This document shows positions 23,691 through 35,716 of a stretch of 64,000 nucleotides of DNA, piece after piece. The stretch is from Ceratotherium simum simum (lineage: Eukaryota; Chordata; Mammalia; Perissodactyla; Rhinocerotidae): positions 3,632,682 through 3,696,681 of the forward strand of contig NW_004454182.1 in assembly GCF_000283155.1 (NCBI RefSeq), given 5' to 3'. The translations under genes were made by a program, and so were the position numbers. The notes under the pieces were generated by a model. It was given only the letters and a program-made list of their open reading frames with translations, ran no database searches and was not told the origin of the DNA. Position 1 is the first letter of the stretch. Each line of letters opens with the position of its first letter.

Positions 23691-24830
23691 TTTACGAAAG
23701 CAAAAGCAAATCTTCTCTGGAGGAACAAGCCTTCAACCCAGGCCTCCGTGTCTACAGTAAAGAAAGCCTCATGAAATTTGAGCTTACAGATCAAGTTGCT
23801 AAACTTAGGAGGGTACAAGCCAATGTCACTGAGAGACAAAGGATTAATGAGGAGCAGAAGGAGACCCCAAATCTTTATATTTGGGAATAGCATGTTAAAG
23901 ATTATAAAATAAGTATATTAAAGCCTTTAAAGAACTAGAAGTGCAAGCACTATCAAAATATTAGGCAGATATCAAAAAGTAAAACAGAGCACTTTCAAAA
24001 ATTAAAAAAATACAAACACTAAAATTAAAATCTCAAAAAATGCATTAAACTGCTGATTAGAACCAGCTCAATAGTGACTTAGTGAAATGGCCATTTCACA
24101 GAATTCAGCCAAGTGAAGTCAGCAGAAGCTTAATCTCAACAAGAGAGCTTAGAGAAATGCAAACTAGAATGAGAATAGAGAATTTACACATAATTGGGTT
24201 TCCAGAAGAACTAGAGAGAAACAGGAGAGAAGAAACCACATTTAATAACGTTTAATAATTTTTCCAGAAATAACTTTAAAAATTAATCTTTGTATATGGG
24301 AAATAAAAAAAGCAATGTCACAAATAAAAAGAAATTGACAAGTAGGTATATTGAATCAAACCTACAAAATGAAAGTCAAGGAGAATATTATAAAAGCAGC
24401 CAGAGGGAAAAGACAAATTCTTTGCGAAGGAATGACAACTGGAATGAGAGCAGTCATGCAATTATATCTATAGAATAGATTCTATATATAGAATAGATGC
24501 TATATTTATAGAATCCTGAGATGCCAGCTACCAACTTGGAATATTAAAAATGGGTGATATATCATTCAAGAAAAAATGGAAAATACAAACTGAGATATTA
24601 GCATCATCCTCAGAAAATGAACTTCTAAATGTTATGCTATAAGAAGACTATAAAACCTGAATATGCCTATATCCATTAAACAAGTAGAATTAGGAGGCAC
24701 AAATGATTTAAAGGTAGGTCCCGACAAATATTCAAGAAGGAAAAATTATAATTTCATACAAATTCTGCCAAAGATAAGAAACAAGTGAAATACTCTGAAA
24801 TTCATTTTATATTAATTATAACCTTAAAAA
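23691..24830 (+). mobile_element. L1 / HAL1-like LINE, 5'UTR-ORF1 region
   Basis: The part from about 24100 reads as sense, decayed L1/HAL1 ORF1: 'gaatttacacataattgggt' followed by 'ttccagaagaactagagaga', later 'aagcagccagagggaaaaga' (a degenerate form of the conserved KAARGKR-type segment) and 'caaattctttgcgaaggaat'. The upstream part, with the palindromic block at 23856-23899, is probably its 5' region. Frames are broken: a 62-codon frame at 24290-24478 is the longest. It is the same class of element as 615-2880, here on the other strand. Confidence 0.62.
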
Positions 24831-24867
24831 CCAAATCTCAAGACTGTATAAGAAAGTAAATTAGGCT

Positions 24868-24923
24868 GGATAAGCTAATACTGATGGGATTAAAGGGATA
24901 AGCTAATACTAACAGGATTAAAG
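24868..24923 (+). repeat. 28-bp tandem duplication
   Basis: Two adjacent 28-bp units (24868-24895 and 24896-24923) share 'ggataagctaatact' and 'gattaaag' and differ at three positions. It lies just after the L1/HAL1-like region. Confidence 0.9.
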
Positions 24924-24954
24924 AAAAAAAATAGGGCCTGCATAGAATAAATAT

Positions 24955-25245
24955 GATTTTCTCATTCAAACACAGTCTACTGAAGATTTGGTTGCTTTTC
25001 CAGGGCATCTATCCTTCATGTACTTATTTAACATTCAGGGCTGTTTCCAAGATGAGGGGTCCCAACACACAGCTTGAAGCAGGGAAAGAGAGATACAGAG
25101 AACTCAGATCCATTCTATCACATTTTGACCCGGAGGTGACAAGTATCAATTTTGTCCACAGCCCATTGGCCCCAATTACAAGCATCCTGGGTAGTGAAGG
25201 GAAAAGACTTGGAATATTTAGTATTACAGACTCTCTCACACCATG
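24955..25245. mobile_element. Possible LTR remnant
   Basis: The text 'atttaacattcagggctgtt', 'tttgacccggaggtgacaag' and 'cccattggccccaattac' resembles parts of mammalian LTR-type repeats, but I cannot name the family or set the orientation. A 97-codon plus-strand frame at 24953-25246 and a 71-codon minus frame both cover it; neither has a recognised domain. Confidence 0.3.
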
Positions 25246-25414
25246 AAAAGGCCAAACTTGGTCATGAACTTGGATGAAATAACCTGAGTTTCTTCCTCCA
25301 GGAATTGTTAATGACCTTAATTAATAGTTAGGCATAGAGACCCTGCAGGGGCACTGAAAGATGAGGGACATAAACTTACGAGAAAGACACAATCTGGTGG
25401 GTGTTTTCTAGTCG

Positions 25415-25590
25415 CCAGGCATATGCTCTGTTTTACATACATTATCCCATGCGATCCTCAGAGCAACCCTATGAGGTAAGTAGAATATAATTATTTACTG
25501 TTACAGATAAGGGAATTCGATAGAGATTTTAAGTTATTTGCCCCAAGTCACACAAAGCGGAGATAGAACTTCAACACAGACATTCTTTCT
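25415..25590 (-). mobile_element. MIR SINE
   Basis: Antisense MIR with good preservation: 'catgcgatcctcagagcaac', 'cctatgaggtaagtag', 'gttacagataagggaattcg' and 'gccccaagtcacacaaagcg'. It is followed within about 20 bp by a second MIR in the opposite orientation. Confidence 0.82.
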
Positions 25591-25611
25591 CAAGAGACTG
25601 CATTTACAACA

Positions 25612-25862
25612 GAAAGAGGAAAAGCCTGGTTCCACTAATTTCTAACCGTGCAATCTTGGGCAAGTAATTTAACCCTCCTGAGCTTCAATTTCCTCTTCTG
25701 TAAAGAGAAGTAAGCATAATAACGAAAAGGGTTTTCATGAGTATTCACTGCAGATAGTTTCAAGGATTAAATGCAATGAAGGAAGAGAATTAAATGCATA
25801 TAAAATCTGTGACCCAGATTCTAGCATATATTGGACAATTATTAAATGTCATTTATTAATGC
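25612..25862 (+). mobile_element. MIR SINE
   Basis: Sense MIR: 'accgtgcaatcttgggcaag', 'taatttaaccctcctgagct', 'tcaatttcctcttctgtaaa', then 'tcaaggattaaatgcaatga' and a degenerate 3' end near 25860. The pair with 25415-25590 forms a diverged inverted repeat. Confidence 0.8.
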
Positions 25863-27164
25863 ATTATTAATGTGTGTGTATATATATCTAGATTGAATTT
25901 TTTTTTTTTTGCCAGAAGATTTTGGACAACTAGACCATCTAATAACAATGAATCTCCAAGGTTTCCTGGAGGGAATGTAAACTAATCCTAAGCTGCCTAC
26001 CACTCAGTAACTACTGGGCTCCTTGCGATCATATCAACATAACATAGGTCATATTTACAGTCCTTTTTTAAAGTTTCCCATTTTAAGTAATTCCTTCCAT
26101 ATATATAAAATTACAGTTGTTGTCTTTTACAAGATGGTCTGAGAGAAAAAGGGCACTTTTAAAGATATGGGCTGTTAAGTTTCCATTATCTGGGGCTTGA
26201 ACCTAGATTCATTATTCTTTCAATTAGATAAATTTTCACGTATGACTGCAGTGATGATAAGGTGAAAATATTTATTTTCTACTCAAAGAATCCAGAGCGT
26301 TTGTATAGGAGATTATATAATGAAGAAACTAGCAAATCTAAGATAATATCTTAGCATCACTGAATCCTAAACTTCATTTTTTCAGATCCTATAGTACTTG
26401 ATTTGCTTGATTGATGAATAAGCAAAGATCACAGAACATAACAGAGAAAGAATAAAATTTATTTTTTAAAAGTCTAATTTATGTAAACCATCTCCATTTA
26501 AAAAAAGCTTTTATAACATTAAGAATACATACAGAACAGATACAATTAATTTAGCTGTACAAGCAATTAAAAGCAACACCAGCGTTTTGTGGGTATTTTA
26601 AATAGTTGAATGCATTTGATTTTATGTTCTTAATAAGTCTGATAACTTTTTCCAAATAACATCCAGCTCACCTGTTTCACAGGACCTGATACTCTGGGCA
26701 AAAATCCTAGATCAACCTTTAACTGAAGAATAGGTCTTAGAGAATAATATTTAATCATGGCAACACGCAGAATTAAGAGCTTTAAAGAAATAAATCAACA
26801 TCAGCATGATCTTGCCTCATCTCATTCATGTTTTGCTTGTTGTTCATTATCCAAACTCTGCTGCCATGGTAATTATTTATGCTGTGAATTTTTGTCATAC
26901 TGTTAAATACAGCTTTGAAAATGACAAGACCGATCTTTTTTATTTATCATCAACCAATCATCCTGCCTAGAATCAACAAAAGTAAATTATATTTCTGTTA
27001 AGCATGTATTGAAAACATTGCATATTATCACTCTGCTTCTTAGAAGAGGGGAGCCAAAGTGAATAAAACAGCTGGGAATCCTTTTTCTCAAATATCCTTT
27101 AAAATGCCTATGAAATAGCCTTGTACTGATATCCCATGCCTCCACAGTAAGAAACAAGAAATGA
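25863..27164. other. Repeat-poor AT-rich interval
   Basis: No recognised transposon or gene. Around 26530-26990 there are several TAATTA-type and 'attaatttagctgtac' motifs and no repeat signature, so this is one of the better places to look for conserved non-coding sequence. Conservation cannot be judged from one genome. Confidence 0.4.
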
Positions 27165-28022
27165 ATCTCTGGGCTTCATCTTTATAGCTGCCTCTCCCTC
27201 GGATGTTCTCATGTTTCTCATTTACTCCACAAACTGAGTTCTTCCTCCAAATATATCTGATCCCTGACCACTTCTCTCCGTTTCTACCACCACCGCTGTG
27301 GTGTGAATCACCATTGTCTCTACTGAGATTCCTTCAGTGACCCCATACCTTGTCCCCTACTTCTGCTTATGCCACCCTTCCATCCATTCTCAACCTGGCA
27401 GGCCCAGTGACACCATGAAAACAAAACCCTTCAGCTCAAAACACTACAATGGCTTCCTAGTTCTCCTAGAGTGAATCTGAAGTCACCCTAAAAGTTTACG
27501 AGGTTACAGGAGCTTCCCCCCAATACCTCTCTAGGGTCATTTCGTACATTTCTCCCCTGGGGTCCCTCTGCTCCAGCTCCACTGGTCTCCTTTCTGTCTC
27601 TCAAAATCACACTTGCTTTTATTTATTGCAGTGGGTGTTTCTTTTCCTTCAGGATGCCGGTGTGGCTCCCCAACTTCCTTCACCTTTGAACACATATGAT
27701 TCCTTCTTTTGAAGCCCTCAATATATCTTTCAAATTTCTTACACACACACACACACACACACAGACACACACATTCTCCCACTTCCTCTAGACCTTTCAT
27801 GCTTCATTTTCCTTCACGGCACTTAGCATCATCTAGCCTACTATAATCATACTTATTTATTTTTCGTTAAGTCCTCTTTTCCTATCCCCTACAACTGAAA
27901 CGTAAGCCACTCAAAGGCAGGGATTCTTGTCTGTTTTATTCCCTAATGTAGGTCCAGCACCTAGACGAGTGCCTGACACATATTAACCACTCATTACATG
28001 CTGAATGAATGAATGAATGTGT
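27165..28022 (+). mobile_element. L2 LINE 3' end
   Basis: Sense L2, from the ORF2 tail into the 3'UTR: 'gaccacttctctccgtttct', 'cttcagctcaaaacactaca' followed by 'atggcttcctagttctcc', 'ctgctccagctccactggtc', then 'gcaggg' with 'attcttgtctgttttattcc', 'gcacctagacgagtgcctga' and the terminal gaat repeats at 28003-28018. It is ancient and frame-disrupted. A (CA)n microsatellite at 27741-27772 has grown inside it. Confidence 0.88.
27741..27772 (+). repeat. (CA)n microsatellite
   Basis: About 16 AC/CA dinucleotides with one G interruption near 27764. It lies within the L2 3' end and is a likely length-polymorphic marker. Confidence 0.92.
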
Positions 28023-29450
28023 GGCTGAAGAATTGAGAACTTCTTCCCACAACATTCTAATCAGAGTGACTGTGTCACCTTCCTCTGTGAAGCATACAAA
28101 TTTATCTATATCTGAACCTATCCTCCCCTCCTTATGTCCTGTTATAATTTTTCTCCACCCAAAAGCAAATTCCTCTATCCTTGCTATGCCCACTGTGAGT
28201 ATGCACTTAACTAAATAGGAGAAATCTTTTGATTTCTAAACATTTTCACATTTATTCAACTTCTTTTAGTTTTCCACTCCCTCTATCAAGCTTGGATTAC
28301 ATTATCCTACTTTAGCTAAACTTTGGCAATAACCTAACCTCCCTGCCTGTCTTTTCATTATACCCATTTAGTGAAATAGAAACCTAGTTGAATTCTACAA
28401 TAAACTTCCTCCAGGCTAGAATCTGGGCATTATTGGAGAATTCAGACACTCTCAATCTTACTGGCAGTCCTACCACGTGACTCAGGTCCATTCTGATCAT
28501 CTCTGTCCTTGATATTTCTATTCGCGTGTCTTAGAACATGTAAACATGTCAATGATAGTGCAGCAAACATTTAGGGAAGACAAGTTATTTCTAGTGAAGG
28601 CCAGTAAGGGATTCAGAATTAATTAAAAGCAACACTTGAACAGAGTCCAAATCTACCTTAAAGATGCCTAGGATAGTCAGTTCTAAGGTGTCCTCTGCAT
28701 GGCTTCTTTTCATACTTCTGTGAGACCTTAATTAGCTGTGCAACTAAAATTTCACATTGATGTTCCTTAACTATTAAAACAAACAGACAAAAACTGGTAA
28801 GAATCTCAAACAAACGCAGTTGTGATGTGGCTTATGATGTAATTAATAAAAAAAATTAAAACTTTATTTTAACTAGTTTATTATTATCAAGTCAAAAAAA
28901 TTAGAGAATGCCTGTTCATCAAATTCCTAGGAAATAACTTATAGTTTAAACATGTCTACAGCTGAAGCTGGCTTTTTTCTTCCCCTGTAAGATCTTTTAT
29001 GTTTAATAACTCACCAGTCTTCCTCAGAGCCAGATCTTAGAGACTTAACCCTCGAACAGAGGCAATCTCATAAAAATGAAAGGCCAAGAATGCATTGCAC
29101 CCCAATTGTGTGTCATATCCCTCAGGGGCTTATGGGTTTATTTCTCAAACCCACCGCTCGTTTTGATTTTATCATCACATCTCATACAATAAGGGGAACA
29201 TATTTAATCAATAAAATCAGTAAAATGTGATAAATAAAATCCATCACTACTACAAGCAAAGGAAAATAAAAAGAAATAACATTAAACGCAATTTTAGAGT
29301 TGAATGAAATCTTACTAATTATATAACAAAATCTGATCAATACAATTGCATTAACACCAAATATCAATCAATATAATAATTAATAGATTCAAAATCTATT
29401 GGTCTGCTCCAAACTTAGTCCAATTGATGTTTTCCAAATCATGTTAAAAT
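28023..29450. other. Unassigned AT-rich interval
   Basis: No recognised transposon, exon or RNA gene. The stretch 29170-29400 is especially AT-rich. Confidence 0.4.
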
Positions 29451-29460
29451 ATCTCAGGCT

Positions 29461-29743
29461 GAGCCGGCCCGGTGGCTTAGCGGTTAAGAGCGCGCACTCC
29501 TCTACTGGAGACCTAGGTTCGGATCCTGGGCACGCACCGACTCACCACTTCTCTGGCCATGCTGAGGCCACGTCCCACATACAGCAACTAGAAGGATGTG
29601 CAACTGTGACATACAACTATCTACTGGGGCTTTGGGGAAGAAAAAAAGGAGGAGGATTGGCAATAGATGTTAGCTCAGAGCCGACCTTCATCAGCAAAAA
29701 GAGGAGGATTAGCATGGATGTTAGCTCAGGGCTGATCTTCCTC

Positions 29744-29770
<27 letters not shown>
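29461..29770 (+). mobile_element. ERE SINE, full length, perfect 10-bp TSD
   Basis: The best-preserved ERE in the window. The head is 'gagccggcccggtgg'. The pol III A box is at 29473-29483 (tggcttagcgg) and the B box at 29516-29526 (ggttcggatcc). The internal 'agcaactagaaggatgtgca' segment and two 'gatgttagctcag' motifs follow, with an uninterrupted A tail of about 27 bases. The 10-bp TSD atctcaggct is identical at 29451-29460 and 29771-29780. Long pure tail plus perfect TSD point to a relatively recent insertion. A 143-codon frame across it is an artefact of the SINE. Confidence 0.96.
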
Positions 29771-29774
<4 letters not shown>

Positions 29775-29780
29775 CAGGCT

Positions 29781-31819
29781 TCCTGAACTCTCCCTACCAA
29801 ATTAACAATTTGATCAAACCTGTAGAGTAAGTTGGTAATGAGATCAAGCCTCCCATTGCCTCTGAATTACTTAAAAATACATTTTCAAAAACTTCCTAAG
29901 GTATATGGTAAAATATATTTTTACTAATAATTGTGTATTAAAAAAAAATAAAGTAGAATTCATCCAAATAAGAAGAAAAAGTTTCTGATCTCCTTCTTAG
30001 TGAAAATATACAAAACAATCTTTTCCCTAGTCCATTGAAAGAACTTCCATTTTATTATACATAAACAGAACTTAAAAAGATTCATGTTCAGATTAAACAT
30101 ACATCTGTATGAATATAACAGGGAACATAACTTTATAATTTTACTCTTTTTATTGGTAACACTATCTAATTTGCACATATATATGTATTCTTATTATATC
30201 TAGCTTTTTCTCCTTACTCGGGCACTAGTCCATTATTTAGAAAAGATGAATTTGTTATATATCTAGTAAATTCTTACCTCTGATGTGACCAAGACAAGAA
30301 ATTTGTGCCTAGTTCACCCTAACTATCATCACACACTTGTAATTCTTTCTCAGTCTTCCTTTCCCATCAACTAGCTTCCCTCAAACTTCATGAGATAGTA
30401 TCTAATATTAAGAAAGACACAAAACCAACAAATATATATATAAATATGTATGTATATTAGAATAGATGATTCTAAAAACAAAAGATAAAATCTTAACAGA
30501 TTATTCAATAATTATACCTTCAGCTAACTTTTTTTATTTTTCCATACAGTCAGGAATAACACAGCATTGTATAAATAGGTATTAAAAGTTAGCTTAAGCG
30601 CTTACTGATATAAGCGCTTTTATATATCAACAACAAAAATTTCTCCTTTGGTCTTATCCTAAAACAACTATTTTTAGAAAAGTTTTATTTGTATTAAGCA
30701 ATTTAAGATTTAGTATTGTTACTTTTCCACCTATAAAATATTTCCATAAGTTTGAGACTATAGATCGTGTAGAATTATGGTATTCATATTAAACATAATT
30801 CTTGTCAATGTCTTTAAGTGAGGTATCTGTCAGAAGCTCAAAACCAAAGCAGAGGCTTAAAATATAATAACTCTTACTATCCTATGCATGTCTGTTTTGT
30901 AAGTTTCCTCATGTTTCCTCCAGGTAATCAGGTGATGTATAACATAAAGAATCCCTCATCTATATATTTCAGAAGTAAAGAATAACAAATTACAGAGTGG
31001 TCTCCTGCAAAGCATGAAAACTGGCTACAGTTGGGTACTTGAAACCATCAATTCTGACAGAGTCCTGACGTGGTGAATTAGGTCACCTGTCAGCCAGGTC
31101 TCATATGACAGAACCACAGACTTGAACTCCAGCCTCCTGATCACACCATGGGAGAGGCTGTGCTCCCCAAACAACAAGAATGCCGAGACTGTAGATCAGG
31201 CCACTGACCTGACTTGTCATCCATCTATAACAACAAGGCCTGGATCACTCCAAGAGGTGGAATGCTGCTCCTCGTCTCATGAATGATCAACTGGCAAAAC
31301 TGGGCTAGAACCAAGGGTTTCCTGCATTACGATGCCATTAAATCCCAGGCCGTGGCACTACAAAGGGCAGATCTGGTGCTCCCTCAATCTCATAGTTTAA
31401 GAAATCCCTCCTTCCTCTCCCAGAGCCTGATATCTGTCCCTGCTGGATCCCTATGCACTGAGTCAGGATGCAATATGTAATAAGAGACCCGCATACCTGC
31501 TATGTGTGTCTCCTGCCCCCATGAGTTCATCATAGTAGGCATGCCAGTAGGCCTAATGTGTGTGTTGCCAAATAACTTGTATTTTTAGTTATTAAGTAAC
31601 AAGACCATGAGGATCCATTTCTGGGCTCAGTGGAGGTCTATGCATTACTTGGAGATGCTGAACTTTGACATGTAAGAAGTGACTGGATAGACTTTTGGTT
31701 ACATCCCTGAGGTAGGGAGTGGAGGTGTTCTATGTATGAGATTTGAAGTGGATGCAGATTTTTCAGGGCCAGCAGGATGGACTACGATTAGCTGGTCCAC
31801 GAAATTTCATTTTCACCTT
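29781..31819. other. Unassigned interval, AT-rich then moderately GC-rich
   Basis: 29781-30980 is AT-rich with no recognised element, apart from two AAGCGCTT palindromes at 30596-30619. About 30990-31800 is clearly less AT-rich; I cannot match it to a family or gene. A 65-codon frame at 31283-31480 is the longest there and has no recognisable domain. This segment could be an unrecognised LTR or single-copy DNA. Confidence 0.35.
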
Positions 31820-32460
31820 TTATATTAAACAGAACAGTAGTTAGGAAGTGGCTGCCCATCTAAGAGCTATATATCTCATACTGCTTTGTAGTTAGGTGTG
31901 GCCATGTAACTAATCTTTTCAAAGGAATGTGAGTAAAAGTAACATATGCTTCTCCCAGGCGAAAGGATGGAGATGCCCCCAGAGATGATGGATTCATATA
32001 AATGAAGAATTCTGGGTCACTGAGAGATCACATGGAGAAGAGCTGCTCTTGAACATGAGCAATCTCCTAGAACTGTTTTAAAGCTTTTATTTTTGAGGAA
32101 GATTGGTCCTGAGCTAACATCTGTTGCCAATCTTCATCTTTCTTTTTTCTCCCCAAAGCCCCAGTACATAGTTGTGTATCCTACTTGTAGGTCCTTCTAG
32201 TTCTTCTATGTGGGCTGCCACCACAGCGTGGCCCAATGAGAGGTGCATAAGTCCGTGCCCAGTATCCAAACCGGCGAACCTCAGGACGCTGAAGTGGAAT
32301 GAGTGAACTTAAGCGGAATGTGCGAACTTAACCACTATGCCACCAGGCCAGCCCCCAAGGACTGTTACGTGAGCAAGAAATAAATTTCTATGGTGTTCTG
32401 CCTTTACATATTTGAGTCTATTTGTTGTTTCCATCTAGCTCACCTTAACATATACAGTAA
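31820..32460 (+). mobile_element. MLT1-type LTR, split by an ERE
   Basis: Left part (31820-32083): 'ttaggtgtggccatgtaact', 'tttcaaaggaatgtgagtaa' and 'cttctcccaggcgaaaggat'. Right part (32356-32460): 'actgttacgtgagcaagaaa' followed by 'taaatttctatggtgtt'. The two halves join into a typical MLT1-class LTR with its AATAAA-like signal once the ERE is removed. The subfamily is unresolved. Confidence 0.6.
32084..32355 (-). mobile_element. ERE SINE inside MLT1-type LTR
   Basis: Antisense ERE: a T-rich tail at the left, 'gagctaacatctgttgccaa', 'ccccaaagccccagtacata', 'ccttctagttcttctatgtg', then a short local repeat of 'gaacttaa' near the head and the reversed head 'ccaccaggccagcccc' ending at 32355. 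The flanks share actgtt (32072-32077 and 32361-32366), a decayed TSD. Confidence 0.9.
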
Positions 32461-34140
32461 CTTTCTTTTTCCCTATAATAAGTGTTTAATTTATTAACAC
32501 TCTATACCTCCCCTCAAAAAAGCACTGTCTAGATGTAAGGCAAAGAAAGTAAGTGAATTTTGGTTCAAGTTAATTGAAATAAAATTGGCTTGTTTTCTTA
32601 AAGGGACAGATTTTATACTATTTATTGTACTTGTTGGGAGACCAGATGACCCAGATTCACAGATATGAGAAGAACAGCCTTGAAGTGGGTAAAGTGGAAA
32701 AACAGGTGGCATACCCCAACAATACAGGTCATAGAAAAAAAAAATCTAAAAGAGAAGGTTAGTAGTCACGAAAGAGGAAGTAATTCTAAAAGGTAGCTCC
32801 TCTTAATTGATATTCTGATTTTCCAAAACATTAGCTAGTAGCAATATCTAATGATGAGATAATCTAGCTAATTTCAATATTAGGTGTACTTTAATATCTG
32901 TGCCATTATAAGTCACCAGCTCATTAGTTCTCACTAATATGTTAGACTTTAAAGTCTTCAATTAGAATGCAGTCTAGGACAGCTAACATGTCTCTATTTC
33001 TTTCATTTTCTTGTAATACTTTCCCTGATTGGACATTCAGGTGAGTTGTATGTGTATCACATTTGCAACAATTCACACGTCTGAAAGCTTGGGGCTCCCA
33101 CCCACTTACACAGTCTGGTCTTCTCGTAGGATTCTCTCTCTGTTCAGTCCCTCCACCAGTCTCTAGCCTCTTGGGGCTGGATCATCATGTGTCATCACCA
33201 CTGGACCCAGCTCTGCAGCTACTCCATCCCGTCCCTTCACTCCCTTGATGATCATCACTGTCCAGCCCCCTTCCGGCAGCCTAAGACACTACCTGTGACA
33301 TTACTGGTGTCCTCCAGAAACTCATTCTTCAATACACTTATGGATGGCTATTGCTGCCAGTGCCCACCTTATACAGACTAATCATGCCCAGTAGTCCGTC
33401 CTTTTCTAGTTGGTAGGAAAACTTCTAGTAATTCTCTTGATCCACTCTAGCAGAATATCTTCTCAAAATGGAGATTATAGACTTACCCTAAGCATCACAG
33501 CCTTTTTTTTAAAAAACCTTCCTCGTCTTTTATCTAAAAATGGTCAGGGAAAGGTAGGGAAAGAGGTGAGATTTTTTTGGTCAAAGGACACTTAGAGGTA
33601 GCTTCTCATTGGCCATATGACCTCTGACCAGCATCCTGGACTGATGTTCAGTTTGTCTTGCTCTGACATGGCTTCATTCATGATAATTTTGTTTCAAAGT
33701 CTCAATTTTCTCCTTCGAAAATGAACTCTTTTTGAAAACCCTAGTAGATAAGATTGATCTGTACATGTTTGATTACCAACTATTCAGATAAAATTCAAGT
33801 TCTTGACCTCAGAGCTCAGCAAGGGGTAAAGAGGGAGCCACAGAATTCCATGTGCTCCAGGTAAGATAACCATTTCTCTTGGCTTCCACTCAGCTTCAGC
33901 AGGAGTGGAGAGCCATAGACCCGGAGTGCTCCAAGAATGAGGGATTTACCTTCATACAGCATCTGCATCACCACTTTCAGGGGTGAATATTGAACCCCAA
34001 ATTTTTGCATGACTTTCAAAATGTAATCACCACTCTGTTGACAGCCCACACTTAGAGCCTAGGCACCACCATATGCCTTGAAACCATCAGAATTTATACG
34101 ATTGCCTTTTGTCCCTCTTTGTATGAGTTCACCACAATAA
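32461..34140. other. Unassigned interval
   Basis: No recognised repeat or gene. The segments 33060-33400 and 33800-34060 are less AT-rich than average; short frames there (plus 33063-33248 and 33187-33381, minus 33816-34049) have no recognisable domain. Confidence 0.35.
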
Positions 34141-35384
34141 GCCAACGACTCCTGGTTAACTCTCAATTCTGGGACTCACATCAACACATAATTCTACTTT
34201 CCTTTTCTAATAAGACTTCCAGCTCTCCCTAAATTCCAAAGTCTTTCATCAGGCCCCTGGAACTCACAGCCAGCCTTCAGCATGACCTATATTTTCAAAC
34301 TTTCTCTAATTTTTCCTTCACTTTCCATCTCTAATGTAAATCTGTCTCCCTAAAAACCACTTGCCTGCAGCTCCCCAAAGTAATGTCTGCTTTCTCTCCC
34401 ACGCTCTGCAAACCATTGGTCCTGGAAGTAAAGATTTTGATGTCCTTGTCCTAGTTTTAAGTGTTTTCCCAGATCTTCAAATTCACGCCAATAGATTTTA
34501 CCACCCACTACATCTCGTTGTTGCACTCATCTCCAAAACCACAGTTACTCCCACTCATTCCTTGAAGATTTTTAACTCCTGGATCATTATCACTGTCTTT
34601 ATAGTTCAGTCACAATTTATGATGATTTTTGTACTCATTTAGTATATTCTTCCAATATTCTGGCTTCACAGTTTTTGACCTACTAATAACCTTGTTCTCC
34701 ACCCACCTCAGCTTTTCACTTCATGACGCGTTTCTTGTCGTCACTAATCATTGCAACTCCTCTTATTGTATCAACTTCAAGTATCCCAATTTTCAGCTAC
34801 TATCACTTACTTTTCCAGTTAATTCCCTATAGTGCACTGATTCCAATTATTCTTCAACCTCCAAAAGAACTGCATAGATCTCACTACTATTTCACTGTGC
34901 ATTATCATTTTCTTATTCTTCTGACCCAAAGGGTTGGATTTTATGTACATCACTATTTTTTAGTACATCACTATTTTCACCTCTTGCACAATTGTTTATT
35001 TCCATGACCTCTCTCTTTCTCTGTTTCTCTTTTAATACACTTCTAGCACAACTCCAATCCTGGTTAAATCCAATTCATCATCTACTCTGGAATTGTCACC
35101 ATGGGGCTACATGGATTATTAAAACTATACAATTTTCCTGATTGATCTCCATATAAATTCCTGACCACAAACCTCAAGGAACTTGAATAATGCCTGGCAG
35201 TCATTCTACTATTCCCTAGACAACTTACCCATTTTCTTCTATAGATAATTTTTTCATACTTTCTCTTCCTCTCTTCAAATTTAAAACACCGCCACCATCT
35301 TTACTCTCTGATGACCTATTTTACATATAAAATGGAAGCCGTCTGAAAGAGCTTCTAAAGCCAACTCTATTACATCTGCCCAGC

Positions 35385-35707
35385 TGTGATAGTTAATTTT
35401 ATGTGTCAGCTTGACTGGGCCATGGGGTGCCCAGGCATTTGGCCAAACTTTACTCTGGGTATGTCTGTGATTGTGTCTATGGATGAGATTAAGATTTGAA
35501 TTGGTAGACTGAGTAAAGCAGATTGCCCTCTCTGATGTGGGCGGGCCTCATCCAATCAACTGAAGACCTGAATAGAACAAAAAGGATGAGTAAGAGGGAT
35601 CTCCTCCTGCCAGACTCTTTGAACTGAGACATTGATCTTTTTCTGTCTTTGAACTCAAAATGAAAAGTTGCCTCTTTGGGTCTTAAGCCTGCTGGCTTCA
35701 GGCTATC
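35385..35707 (+). mobile_element. MLT2 (ERVL) LTR, 5' portion
   Basis: Starts 'tgtgatagttaattttatgt' and runs through 'gtcagcttgactgggccat', 'gtagactgagtaaagcagat', 'gcctcatccaatcaactgaa' and 'cctgaatagaacaaaaagg'. It ends near 35707, about 170 bases short of a full MLT2 LTR. An L1 sits immediately downstream, but MLT2 sequence does not resume after it. It is inserted in the L2. Confidence 0.85.
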
Positions 35708-35716
35708 CATATTTGT

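Noticed and set aside
27741..27772. CA repeat considered as a Z-DNA or regulatory element
   Set aside because: An ordinary microsatellite grown in an L2 3' end; nothing else supports a function.
29461..29535. tRNA-like sequence with A and B boxes
   Set aside because: It is the tRNA-derived head of an ERE SINE, joined to SINE body and poly(A) tail, not a tRNA gene. The same applies to the other EREs and MIRs.
29399..29830. 143-codon plus-strand ORF, the longest in the window
   Set aside because: It lies almost entirely in the ERE SINE at 29461-29770 and ends in a lysine run encoded by the poly(A) tail.
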